Of a stretch of DNA of 35,954 nucleotides, positions 6,838 to 14,609 are shown one piece after another; within the stretch, counting starts at the first letter, position 1, and each line of letters opens with the position of its first letter. A program made the translations under genes and the position numbers. Under the pieces are notes generated by a model. The model was not told where the DNA came from. It saw only the letters and a list, made by a program, of their open reading frames with translations, and did not search any database. Source of the DNA: Desulfobulbus alkaliphilus (GTDB lineage: Bacteria; Desulfobacterota; Desulfobulbia; Desulfobulbales; Desulfobulbaceae); the NCBI RefSeq assembly GCF_016918545.1, contig NZ_JAFFQC010000036.1, forward strand, positions 1-35,954. The letters are read 5' to 3'.

Positions 6838-8523
6838 ATGGCCGCTTTCGACCACTTCGAGGCCGAATCACGGCAACTTCACCAGCGCCGGGTGTCCATC
6901 ATGCTTCTGGTGAGCATGGGGGTGATGTTCCTCTTCACCCTCCTCGATTACCTGCTGGTTCCAGAACATTTCAGCCAGTTTTTCCGCTATCGTCTTTTTG
7001 CGTTTGGCTGTACCGGTCTACTGCTGGTGGCCAACTATCGCGATCACGATCAACGCCGGGCCTGGGTGATCGGTTTTGCCGGTTATCTCTGTATCGGCAC
7101 CGTGATGTTACTGGTAATCCACCAGTTAGGTCCAGCCAGCTCACCCTATTATGTTGGCCTGATTGTTGTCATCACCATGTATACTGCCCTGATTCCCTTA
7201 ACCGCCGGTCAGGCTCTGTTCAGCGGTCTCAGTCTGGTGAGCCTCTATCTGCTTGTCGTCATTTTCACGGAAACACTCGATCAATTCCAATTGATCAACC
7301 TGTTCAGTCATCTTTTTTTCATGATCTGCTTCGTTGTTATTGCCGCCATCCAGAGCTGGGCCGACACCACGGCACGGAAACACGAACATCTGTTGCGAAG
7401 CAAACAACAGGCTGTCGCATCAGCCCTGGCCCGCCAGGCTGAACACCTGGAAAGCGAAGTACAACGACGCGCCGAGGCTCTGAAAGCATCGGAAAACAAA
7501 TACCGCCTGCTCTATGAAGCGATTGCCGACGATGTTGTCCTTGTTACCCGGCAGGGCGACATCCTCCAGGCCAATACATCCTATTGGCGGCATTTTCATG
7601 ACACCCATTTTCCGCCACGGAGCTCCTCCTTTTTCGATACGGTCCGCCCAGAGGATCGAGAGCAGGTGCAGGCAGCGCTTCTCGACGTTGTCGCCCGGGG
7701 AAATACCGTGTCTTCCTGGCAATGGACCCTGGTTTCCGCCGCGGGAACACCAGTGGAAGTGGAAATCAGTGGTGCGCTGCTGGCACGGACCGGCAAGGCA
7801 CCGATACTGCAACTGCTCCTCCGGGATATCAGCATCCGCCGCAGGCTTGAAAACACCTTGATCACCTCGCTGCAGAGATGTCGAAAAATGGAAAATGCCG
7901 CGATTCTAGCCTTGGCCAAACTCTCGGAATACCGCGATGTCACCCCCGGTCATCACCTGGAAAGAATCCGTGAATATTGCCGTCTCATTGCCGTTGAGCT
8001 CTCCCGGCACGATCAGTTCCGCAGCCTGATCAGTCCGGAATTTTTACAAAACCTCTACCAGGGCTCCATTCTCCATGACATCGGCAAGGTCGGGGTTACC
8101 GATGCCATTCTTGGCAAAGCAACTCCCTTGACGGCCGACGAAAAAGAAAGGCTTCGCCAGCATACCCGGATAGGCGGCGACATGATCAAAGCCATGGAAC
8201 AGGAAGCAAGAGGAAGCAGTTTTCTGTCAATAGCCAAAAATATTGCGTATTATCACCATGAACGATGGGACGGCAGCGGCTATCCCCATGGATTGTGCGG
8301 TGAAGAAATTCCGCTGGAGGCTCGGATCATGGCTGTAGCCGACAGCTATGAAGCATACACCGCTGCCATGGATGCTGCGCGCAACCTTTCCCACCAGGAG
8401 GCGGTGGAACGTATTGAGGCGTGTGCGGGCCGGCACTTCGATCCAGCCGTGGTGGCCGCTTTTGTCCGTCGCCGGATGGACTTTGACTGGATTCGCGGTA
8501 ATCTCCTGGAAAGAGTGCCCTAG
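6838..8523 (+). CDS. Membrane PAS HD-GYP protein, second paralogue
   Basis: This 561-residue protein starts two bases after the preceding stop and has the same architecture. About six membrane helices at residues 18-170 carry the shared LG...SPYYVGLIVVI motif, a coiled linker lies near 180-220, a PAS domain at about 220-335, and an HD-GYP domain at about 345-550. HDIGK at 413-417 and HHERWDGSGYP at 473-483 are present. The downstream segment, however, reads ADSYEAYTAAMDAARN where the first paralogue has ADVYDALTSNRPYK. The D-A-L-T-x-x-R-P-Y part that supports the active site is therefore altered, and activity may be weaker or lost. The pair most likely arose by tandem duplication followed by divergence. 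No good Shine-Dalgarno is visible, which suggests translational coupling. A repeat copy begins 22 bases after the stop. Confidence 0.9.
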   Translation: MAAFDHFEAESRQLHQRRVSIMLLVSMGVMFLFTLLDYLLVPEHFSQFFRYRLFAFGCTGLLLVANYRDHDQRRAWVIGFAGYLCIGTVMLLVIHQLGPASSPYYVGLIVVITMYTALIPLTAGQALFSGLSLVSLYLLVVIFTETLDQFQLINLFSHLFFMICFVVIAAIQSWADTTARKHEHLLRSKQQAVASALARQAEHLESEVQRRAEALKASENKYRLLYEAIADDVVLVTRQGDILQANTSYWRHFHDTHFPPRSSSFFDTVRPEDREQVQAALLDVVARGNTVSSWQWTLVSAAGTPVEVEISGALLARTGKAPILQLLLRDISIRRRLENTLITSLQRCRKMENAAILALAKLSEYRDVTPGHHLERIREYCRLIAVELSRHDQFRSLISPEFLQNLYQGSILHDIGKVGVTDAILGKATPLTADEKERLRQHTRIGGDMIKAMEQEARGSSFLSIAKNIAYYHHERWDGSGYPHGLCGEEIPLEARIMAVADSYEAYTAAMDAARNLSHQEAVERIEACAGRHFDPAVVAAFVRRRMDFDWIRGNLLERVP

Positions 8524-8545
8524 AGACCCGTTCGCTTAAGGGTCC

Positions 8546-8724
8546 CCTGAATCCGTGACGGCTGGCCTGTTGTTTTGGATATATCGAGCTGTAATCAGAA
8601 TGTCATTACACCGGAATCCTTGATAATAACCTTCACCAGCCGCCCTGCGGGACGAATGCTCACGGATCCAGGGCAAAGCCAAAAACAACAAAGCTGATCC
8701 AGAACGAACGTTCATGGAACCAGG
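8546..8724 (+). repeat. Dispersed structured repeat, copy C (short form plus a long-form tail)
   Basis: Positions 8546-8672 form a complete short copy: left CCTGAATCCGTGACGGCTGG, right TCACGGATCCAGG, with GGATATATC, CTTGATAATAACC and CCAGCCGCC inside. Immediately after it, 8690-8724 reads like the end of a long form (AAAGCTGATCC, GAACGAACGTTCATGG, AACCAGG). This copy may therefore be a rearranged long form or two copies joined. The rest of the gap to the next start (8725-8916) shows no gene or hairpin. A GGAGGAG ribosome binding site lies just before 8917. Confidence 0.87.
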
Positions 8725-8916
8725 TTTTGGGCAAGGAAAAGCAGATGAAAGTTAAGGGCCACCGTGTCATATTTCCCTTGCTGTTCACAGGTAAATACAC
8801 TAAAAACACACAGAATCAATCGAAAAGCGCATGCCGGGCAACACTGGATCACGCTTGTGTGCGCGTTCCCGAAAACCTGAAATCGGATAGCACATTTCCT
8901 GACGGAGGAGTGGACC

Positions 8917-10161
8917 ATGAAAACAAATAAAATGCGGACCCCGCTGATCATATCAGCAGCCGTACTCCTTGTTTTTTCCCTGCTTGCGTATTTTACCAGC
9001 GCCACACCAGAAGGGGGCTTTTTCAGTTCTGTGGGTCTGATCATCATCGGCATATTCCGCTTCATTCAATGGACTATTGCCATGATCATTGGTCTGACCA
9101 TCAGCATTGCCGTACTCATTGGTGTTTTTCTGCTGTGCGTGGCTATCGCCAACCGACAAAAGGCAGCGGAGATGTACCAGAACATTAAACGATCGGTAAT
9201 GGACCTGTTGGCACCGGCTCTCTGCTCCCTGGCAGCCCTGAGAGGGAAAGAAGCTCCTTGCGCCGCTGCTGAACCGGTGGAGAAGCTCGTCCCGGCGACT
9301 GGCCAGGAGGTTTCCGCGGACATACCCCCTGCTACCGCATCGGAAGCTGAACCTGTTGCCGCGACGGTTGCCTCACCCGTTGATCTGGCGGAGGAAATCA
9401 AAACCATCGCTGAAGTTCAGCAGCAACTGACCCAGCAGATCAACACCCTCAATGCTCAACTCACGGCCATGGAAGAGAAAAGCACCACCTTTGCCACCGC
9501 CGGCCAGGTGGATGCCATTACCGGAGAAATAACCGCCTCGAACAAGTCTCTTGGAGCAGTCCAGGAAAGTGTGACCACCATTGAAGGCAGAATCAGCGAG
9601 ACTGTCCAGAAGATGCAGGCGCTTTCAACCGACAAGCTTCTTGGTGACCTCCCCGCACGGTTGCAGAAACTCGAACAGGACCAGGTGCCGGAATTTGACC
9701 CCAAACCCCTCAACGATGCGCTTGCAGCCCTGCAGAAGAAGACAGGCTCCATAGAAGACAAAATCACCAAAACTGCTCAGCAGATGGAGACACTCTCCAG
9801 GGAGACCCTGCTTGGCGATCTTCCCGCCCGGCTGGAAACACTGGAACAGGCTAAGCCGGTTTTTGATCCACAGCCCCTGAACGAGTCTCTCACCAACCTC
9901 AGCACCAAGGTGGCTGGCCTGGAGGAAAAAAGTGCCACTTTTATCGCCGCCGAACAACTGGAGACCCTCAGTGGAGAATTGACCGCTTCTGCCCAGTCCC
10001 TGGCTGCCGTGCAGGAAAGCGTCACCGCACTTGAGGCAACACTCACCGATACCACCGCAACTTTGCGCAACGAACTGGAAGAGCTGAAGAAAAAGCCGGC
10101 ACCCGCACCCAGAGCCAAGACAACGGCAAAAACAAGCTCCAGAGCCAAAAAGAAAACCTGA
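8917..10161 (+). CDS. Membrane-anchored coiled-coil protein with internal repeats and basic tail
   Basis: I do not recognise a family for this 414-residue protein. Two hydrophobic helices lie at residues 8-27 and about 37-67. An Ala/Pro/Glu-rich linker follows to about 150, then a long heptad-like region from about 155 to 395 rich in Q, E, L and T. Two repeat types alternate as A-B-B'-A'. Type A (EEKSTTF...AVQESVT) is at about 185-223 and 335-374. Type B (LLGDLPARL.LEQ plus F.P.PLN) starts at about 241 and 298. The C-terminus is a Lys/Ala/Pro/Arg tail (KKPAPAPRAKTT to SRAKKKT) resembling histone-H1-like or nucleoid-binding tails. A membrane-bound scaffold or a DNA- or surface-tethering role is possible but unproven. 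GGAGGAG precedes the ATG, and a strong terminator follows the stop after about 50 bases. Confidence 0.8.
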   Translation: MKTNKMRTPLIISAAVLLVFSLLAYFTSATPEGGFFSSVGLIIIGIFRFIQWTIAMIIGLTISIAVLIGVFLLCVAIANRQKAAEMYQNIKRSVMDLLAPALCSLAALRGKEAPCAAAEPVEKLVPATGQEVSADIPPATASEAEPVAATVASPVDLAEEIKTIAEVQQQLTQQINTLNAQLTAMEEKSTTFATAGQVDAITGEITASNKSLGAVQESVTTIEGRISETVQKMQALSTDKLLGDLPARLQKLEQDQVPEFDPKPLNDALAALQKKTGSIEDKITKTAQQMETLSRETLLGDLPARLETLEQAKPVFDPQPLNESLTNLSTKVAGLEEKSATFIAAEQLETLSGELTASAQSLAAVQESVTALEATLTDTTATLRNELEELKKKPAPAPRAKTTAKTSSRAKKKT

Positions 10162-10210
10162 CAGGCACCTTCCCAGCCTGCAGAAGTGGCTCTGCGGACC
10201 CAAGCGCGCA

Positions 10211-10244
10211 AGCCGTCCAGCCTTTGGCTGGGCGGCTTTTTTTT
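10211..10244 (+). terminator. Rho-independent terminator after the coiled-coil gene
   Basis: A perfect 12-bp stem (AGCCGTCCAGCC paired with GGCTGGGCGGCT, one G-T pair) closes a TTT loop and runs into eight T residues. It lies about 50 bases after the stop at 10161 and clearly ends that transcript. Confidence 0.95.
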
Positions 10245-10251
10245 GTGACCA

Positions 10252-10330
10252 TCTGCATCCGTGATGGCTTGACTTTGTTCTTGGGCTTTATTTTGCTGCC
10301 TTCAGTCTGAATCGCCTGAATCCGTGCGAG
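10252..10330 (+). repeat. Degenerate fragments of the dispersed repeat
   Basis: The sequence at 10252-10300 (CTGCATCCGTGATGGCTTGAC, then TTGGGCTTTATTTTGCTG) resembles the left half of the repeat. A second left terminus, CCTGAATCCGTGCGA, lies at 10316-10330, right at the 3' end of the facing HAD gene. No right half is visible. It looks like a decayed or doubly inserted copy. Confidence 0.55.
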
Positions 10331-10331
10331 T

Positions 10332-11027
10332 TCAACGGGGCAGCAGTTCCTTGAAGTATTCGATGGAAGGAAAGTGGCAGGAATACCGCACCCGCTGCCG
10401 ACTGCTGGGCCGGGCGACAAAGAGAAGATGGGCCATACCGTACGCCTGAGCGGAAAAAAGGACCTGCTCGGTGTCATCGACCAGCAAGGTGCGGGTTTTA
10501 TCGAATTGCAGCATCCCTTCAAGCCGCTCCCAGAAAAGCGGTTCCTCCTTGGCCATACCCACTTCACCGGCACAGATAATCCGGTCGAACCAGGGGCCAA
10601 GAGCTGTTTTTTCCAGTTTGATCGCCAGGGTACCGGTATGGGCGTTGGTGACCAGATGGAGCTTTTTTCCAGCCCGCAGACAATGTTCGAGAAACTCTAT
10701 GACATAAGGATGAACCCCGATGAGATGATGAATGCGCAGTTTCAGTTCCTGCAGGTCGAGGTTGAGCTGTCGTGACCAGAAATTCAAATCCGCCCAGTCC
10801 AGGGTCTCCTTGACCTGATGGTAACGGGCCAGCAATTGGCTCTTGGCCTCGTCCACGGAAATATCATGGAGCAGGCTGTAATGCTCCGGCAGGTACTGTT
10901 CCCAGAAGTAATCATCAAAATGTTTATCGAGAAGGGTGCCGTCCATGTCCAGGAGGACCGTATCAATCGCCTCCCAGGGTATGTCCGGAAAAATTTTATC
11001 ACAGGGTGCGAGCTGTTCGCTGATCAT
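10332..11027 (-). CDS. yrfG: HAD-family nucleotidase, YrfG-like (GMP/IMP 5'-nucleotidase)
   Basis: This 231-residue HAD-superfamily hydrolase has motif I DTVLLDMDGTLLD at about residues 22-34, motif II around LVTNAH at about 124-129, the motif III lysine near GMAKEEP, and motif IV LLVDDTEQVL. The stretch after motif I (HFDDYFWEQYLPEHY) closely follows E. coli YrfG, a GMP/IMP nucleotidase. That assignment is by similarity of sequence pattern, and substrate range in this family varies. Its ATG overlaps the mfd stop in an ATGA arrangement, and GGAGG lies 7 bases upstream inside mfd, so the two are translationally coupled. It is the last gene of the bamA-mfd-yrfG run. Fragments of the dispersed repeat abut its 3' end. 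Confidence 0.82.
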   Translation of the reverse strand: MISEQLAPCDKIFPDIPWEAIDTVLLDMDGTLLDKHFDDYFWEQYLPEHYSLLHDISVDEAKSQLLARYHQVKETLDWADLNFWSRQLNLDLQELKLRIHHLIGVHPYVIEFLEHCLRAGKKLHLVTNAHTGTLAIKLEKTALGPWFDRIICAGEVGMAKEEPLFWERLEGMLQFDKTRTLLVDDTEQVLFSAQAYGMAHLLFVARPSSRQRVRYSCHFPSIEYFKELLPR

Positions 11028-14000
11028 GCATTGCCTCCTTGCAACGTATGCATCAAGTCGCCAAGAGCAGCAAAAAGTTCTCCCCTGGCGAAAGGCACCA
11101 CCAGGCGATGGTCGGGAGTAAGACGGGCAGGCTGAAGCAAAGGGTTTTTTCGAGTCGGTTTCCGTTCAAGAAGAGCCCGTACTCGTTGCGGTTCAATCGG
11201 CGCATCAGGAATAAATGAAACAATCAAATTGTCCACGCCCTGTTCCAATTTACTGATGCCCAGTACGCGGCATTCCTGTTTCAATCTGATAATGGTCAGC
11301 AGGTTCTCTGCCTCTCTGGGGAGAGGGCCATACCGGTCAATCAATTCCTCGGTGAGTTCAGCCAGATCCTCTGCGGTCCCGTTACCGGTGGTGGCGATGC
11401 GCCGATAGGCTTGATATCGCTGACTGGTCTCGGCAATATAGCTGTCAGGCAGGAAGGCGGGCAGCCTTATTTTGATCTCCGGATCGAGATCCGTCATAGC
11501 GGCAGAGGACTCGCTGCCATTGGCTGCCTGTTGTTTCAATTCCGCCACGGTGGTCTGCAGCAGCTCCAGGTAGAGATCATAGCCCACCGAGGCGATATGC
11601 CCCGACTGGGAGACCCCAAGCAGATTGCCACCGCCACGGATCTGCAGATCATTCATCGCCAGTTTGAAACCGCCCCCCAGCTCGGAACAGTCCATCAACG
11701 CACGCAGCCGCTGCTGAGCATCTCCGGTCAGATGGTCCAATGAGGGGACCAGCAGATAGGCGTACGCCTGGCGGGAGGATCGCCCTACCCTGCCCCGTAA
11801 CTGATAGATATCGGCCAGACCAAGATGGTCGGCACGGTTGATGATGATGGTGTTGGCGTTGGGAATGTCGAGGCCGGACTCAATGATGGTGGTGCAGACC
11901 AAAATATCCAGCTCATGGTTGATAAAACGGACCATGATATCCTCGAGCTGGGGTCCGGGCATCTGGCCATGGGCCACACCGATCCGGGCCTGGGGGATGA
12001 GGGCGGCCACTGTATCGGCGATGCGATGAATGGATTTCACCCGGTTGTGGACAAAGAAGAGCTGGCCTTTTCGTTCCATTTCGCGCAGGACAGCCTCACG
12101 GATCACCAACTGGTCATAGCGGGCCAGGAAGGTCTTGACTGAACGCCGCTCCCGGGGTGGAGAAGAGATCACCGAGAGATCACGAATTCCCAATAAAGAC
12201 ATCTGCAGCGTCCGGGGAATGGGGGTGGCGGTCAAGGTCAGGACATCCACGGTCGCTTTCAGCTTTTTAAGCTTCTCTTTATGCGCCACCCCGAATCGGT
12301 GTTCTTCGTCAACAATCAGCAGACCGAGTTTATGAAAGTGGACATCCTTGGAAAGGAGACGATGGGTGCCGACCACCAGATCGATCCTGCCGGCGGCCAG
12401 GTCTGCGACCATTTTTTTTTGCTGGCTGGAGGATCTGAAGCGGTTGAGGGAGGCAATGGTAACGGGGAATGTGGCAAACCGATCCCGGAAGGTTGCGGCA
12501 TGCTGCTCGGCCAAGACCGTGGTCGGCACAAGAATAGCGACCTGGAACCCATCTTCAATGGCCTTGAAGGCGGCCCGGGCGGCAACCTCGGTTTTACCGT
12601 AGCCCACATCACCACAGATAAGCCGATCCATGGGTTGGTCACGGGTGAGGTCGTCGAGGACCTCATCAATGGCTTTGGCCTGGCCAACGGTTTCGTCATA
12701 GGGAAACGACTCCTCCAGCCGACGGTACAGATCACCCGGCGGCGAAAACCGATGACCATGCTGCATAGCCCGGCGAGCGTAGGTATCCAGCAGCTCCTGA
12801 GCAATCTTCCACACCGCCTCCTTGACCTTTTTCTTGGCGGTTTGCCAACGCTGGGAGCCAAGGCTGTCGAGTTTCGGGGCCTGATCGGTGAGCCCCTGGT
12901 AACGGCTGACCCAGTGGAGACGATCCACCGGGACATACAGTTTATCGTCGCCCCGATAGGTGATCAGCATAAAGTCGCTTTGCTGACCGGATATGTCCAT
13001 ATTGACCAGTCGCTGAAAAATGCCGACCCCATGATCTCGGTGCACCACCACATCCCCGGGGTTCAGCTGGTCGATTTCGACGGGCTGGCCCTCCGGACGG
13101 ACACGTTTTCGCCGTCGGCTGCTCCCCAGCCTTTTCTCCCCGAAGAGTTCCAGGGCGGAAAGAAAATGGCTTTTTTCCTCGAGCAGATCAAATCCTTTTG
13201 ACAGGGGGTGAGCAAAACAATGGACCTGGTCCGGATCAAGGCGAGCCTCGGGATCACAGGGGGGATGATGTAGAGCGGCACGTATCTGGTAGTGAGCGAG
13301 CATGTCCCGCAGATGCTCGGCCTGTCGACCGGATCGACAAGCGAGCACGATGCTCTCTCCCTCCTGTTGCCATGTCTGGATGCGATCGGCCAGGGGTGCC
13401 AGCAGACCGCGTTTTCTGCGCTCCAGTTCTATTTCCTGGGCCAACAGACTGTGGTCGCCGATTGAGACTGTCAGGGCGGGGGCGGGACAATCAGGATCAG
13501 GAAGGCTGCAAAAACGGGCCAGCAGGGAGGAATCGAGCAGCTCTTCGAATTCGTTCTCGGTGACAAACAGATCATCCGGCGGCAAGCTCACAGCTCGTAG
13601 AGCCGTTGCTTCCGCATAATTGGCGGCAATTCGATCGCGAACCAGCCGCATTCGCTGCCGGATAGCCAGGGGATCGTCGAGGATCAACGACGATCCGGGA
13701 GGAAGAAAGTGAAAAAGGGACTGGAGCTGTTGCCTGCCGCCGTACAGCAGGGGCAGCAGGAACTCCATGCCGGGAAATCGTTGGCCGGAGGCGAATCGTT
13801 CGCGAAGAGTGCGGTACTCGTTTGGCAACCATTGCAACTGGTCAGCGACAGCATCCAACCCGGTCAGCATGGCTGCGTACTCGTCGGCATCGGGAAAAAG
13901 CAAATCAGACACCGGCAAGAGGATAGCTTCTTCCAACTGCTGGCGGGAACGCTGGGAAATGGGATCAAAGAGCCGGATCGACTCCACCGTATCTCCAAAA

Positions 14001-14560
14001 AAATCCAGGCGAAGAGGCCCGGCTTTTTCACTGTCCAGTGAGGGGGGATAGACATCGATGATGCCGCCCCGTACGGCCAGGTCGCCTTCCTGCCGAACCA
14101 GGTCGCAGGGCTGGTAACCGGAGGCGATCAGCGTGGCCACCAGTTGTTCCCGGTCGATTTCCTCACCGGCAATAACCAATTCACAATGGCGGTTAAGGAC
14201 CCGGAGCGGCAGAATCCTGCGCAGGACAGCCTCCGCGGAGGTCAGAATCAGAAAGGGCTCGCTGCTGCCCTGTAATTGATACAAGGTGGCCAGACGGGTG
14301 CAGACAGTGGCCGGATCCGGAGACAGAGGGGTGTAGGGCGGGATCTCGTAGCTGGGATAGAGCAGGACCCGAACCTCGGAAAAAAAAGCGATGTCCTGAG
14401 CCAGACGTTCCAGCTGATCATCTGAGGGGACCAGGCAACAGAGCGTACGCCCCAACGACGCCACCGCCCTGGCTAACAGGAGGGCGGTGGATGCATCATT
14501 AAGGCCGAATATATCGGGAGGCGGACTGTTTTCACGCAGCCGCGCAAGAATCGACTGCAT
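11024..14560 (-). CDS. mfd: Transcription-repair coupling factor Mfd
   Basis: This 1178-residue protein has the full usual Mfd length. Mfd displaces RNA polymerase stalled at DNA lesions and recruits UvrA. The UvrB-like region occupies about residues 1-320 (SLGRTLCCLVPSD, LLYPSYEIPPYTPLSPD). The RNA-polymerase-interacting CarD-like domain starts near 495 with GDVVVHRDHGVGIF. The translocase has GDVGYGKTEVAARAAFKA (Walker A, about 650), VDEEHRFGV (DEEH motif, about 749), LTLTATPIPRTL, and the later motifs IESGLDIPNANTIIINRAD and QLRGRVGRS. The C-terminal TRCF domain ends near 1150. It lies 49 bases downstream of bamA and overlaps yrfG by 4 bases. No good Shine-Dalgarno is seen, so the ATG at 14560 rests on family length. 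Confidence 0.97.
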   Translation of the reverse strand: MQSILARLRENSPPPDIFGLNDASTALLLARAVASLGRTLCCLVPSDDQLERLAQDIAFFSEVRVLLYPSYEIPPYTPLSPDPATVCTRLATLYQLQGSSEPFLILTSAEAVLRRILPLRVLNRHCELVIAGEEIDREQLVATLIASGYQPCDLVRQEGDLAVRGGIIDVYPPSLDSEKAGPLRLDFFGDTVESIRLFDPISQRSRQQLEEAILLPVSDLLFPDADEYAAMLTGLDAVADQLQWLPNEYRTLRERFASGQRFPGMEFLLPLLYGGRQQLQSLFHFLPPGSSLILDDPLAIRQRMRLVRDRIAANYAEATALRAVSLPPDDLFVTENEFEELLDSSLLARFCSLPDPDCPAPALTVSIGDHSLLAQEIELERRKRGLLAPLADRIQTWQQEGESIVLACRSGRQAEHLRDMLAHYQIRAALHHPPCDPEARLDPDQVHCFAHPLSKGFDLLEEKSHFLSALELFGEKRLGSSRRRKRVRPEGQPVEIDQLNPGDVVVHRDHGVGIFQRLVNMDISGQQSDFMLITYRGDDKLYVPVDRLHWVSRYQGLTDQAPKLDSLGSQRWQTAKKKVKEAVWKIAQELLDTYARRAMQHGHRFSPPGDLYRRLEESFPYDETVGQAKAIDEVLDDLTRDQPMDRLICGDVGYGKTEVAARAAFKAIEDGFQVAILVPTTVLAEQHAATFRDRFATFPVTIASLNRFRSSSQQKKMVADLAAGRIDLVVGTHRLLSKDVHFHKLGLLIVDEEHRFGVAHKEKLKKLKATVDVLTLTATPIPRTLQMSLLGIRDLSVISSPPRERRSVKTFLARYDQLVIREAVLREMERKGQLFFVHNRVKSIHRIADTVAALIPQARIGVAHGQMPGPQLEDIMVRFINHELDILVCTTIIESGLDIPNANTIIINRADHLGLADIYQLRGRVGRSSRQAYAYLLVPSLDHLTGDAQQRLRALMDCSELGGGFKLAMNDLQIRGGGNLLGVSQSGHIASVGYDLYLELLQTTVAELKQQAANGSESSAAMTDLDPEIKIRLPAFLPDSYIAETSQRYQAYRRIATTGNGTAEDLAELTEELIDRYGPLPREAENLLTIIRLKQECRVLGISKLEQGVDNLIVSFIPDAPIEPQRVRALLERKPTRKNPLLQPARLTPDHRLVVPFARGELFAALGDLMHTLQGGNA

Positions 14561-14609
14561 GTCGTAGGGTCTTCATGACTGGAAAGGAAAAAGGAGCAGG
14601 ACGTGCGGC

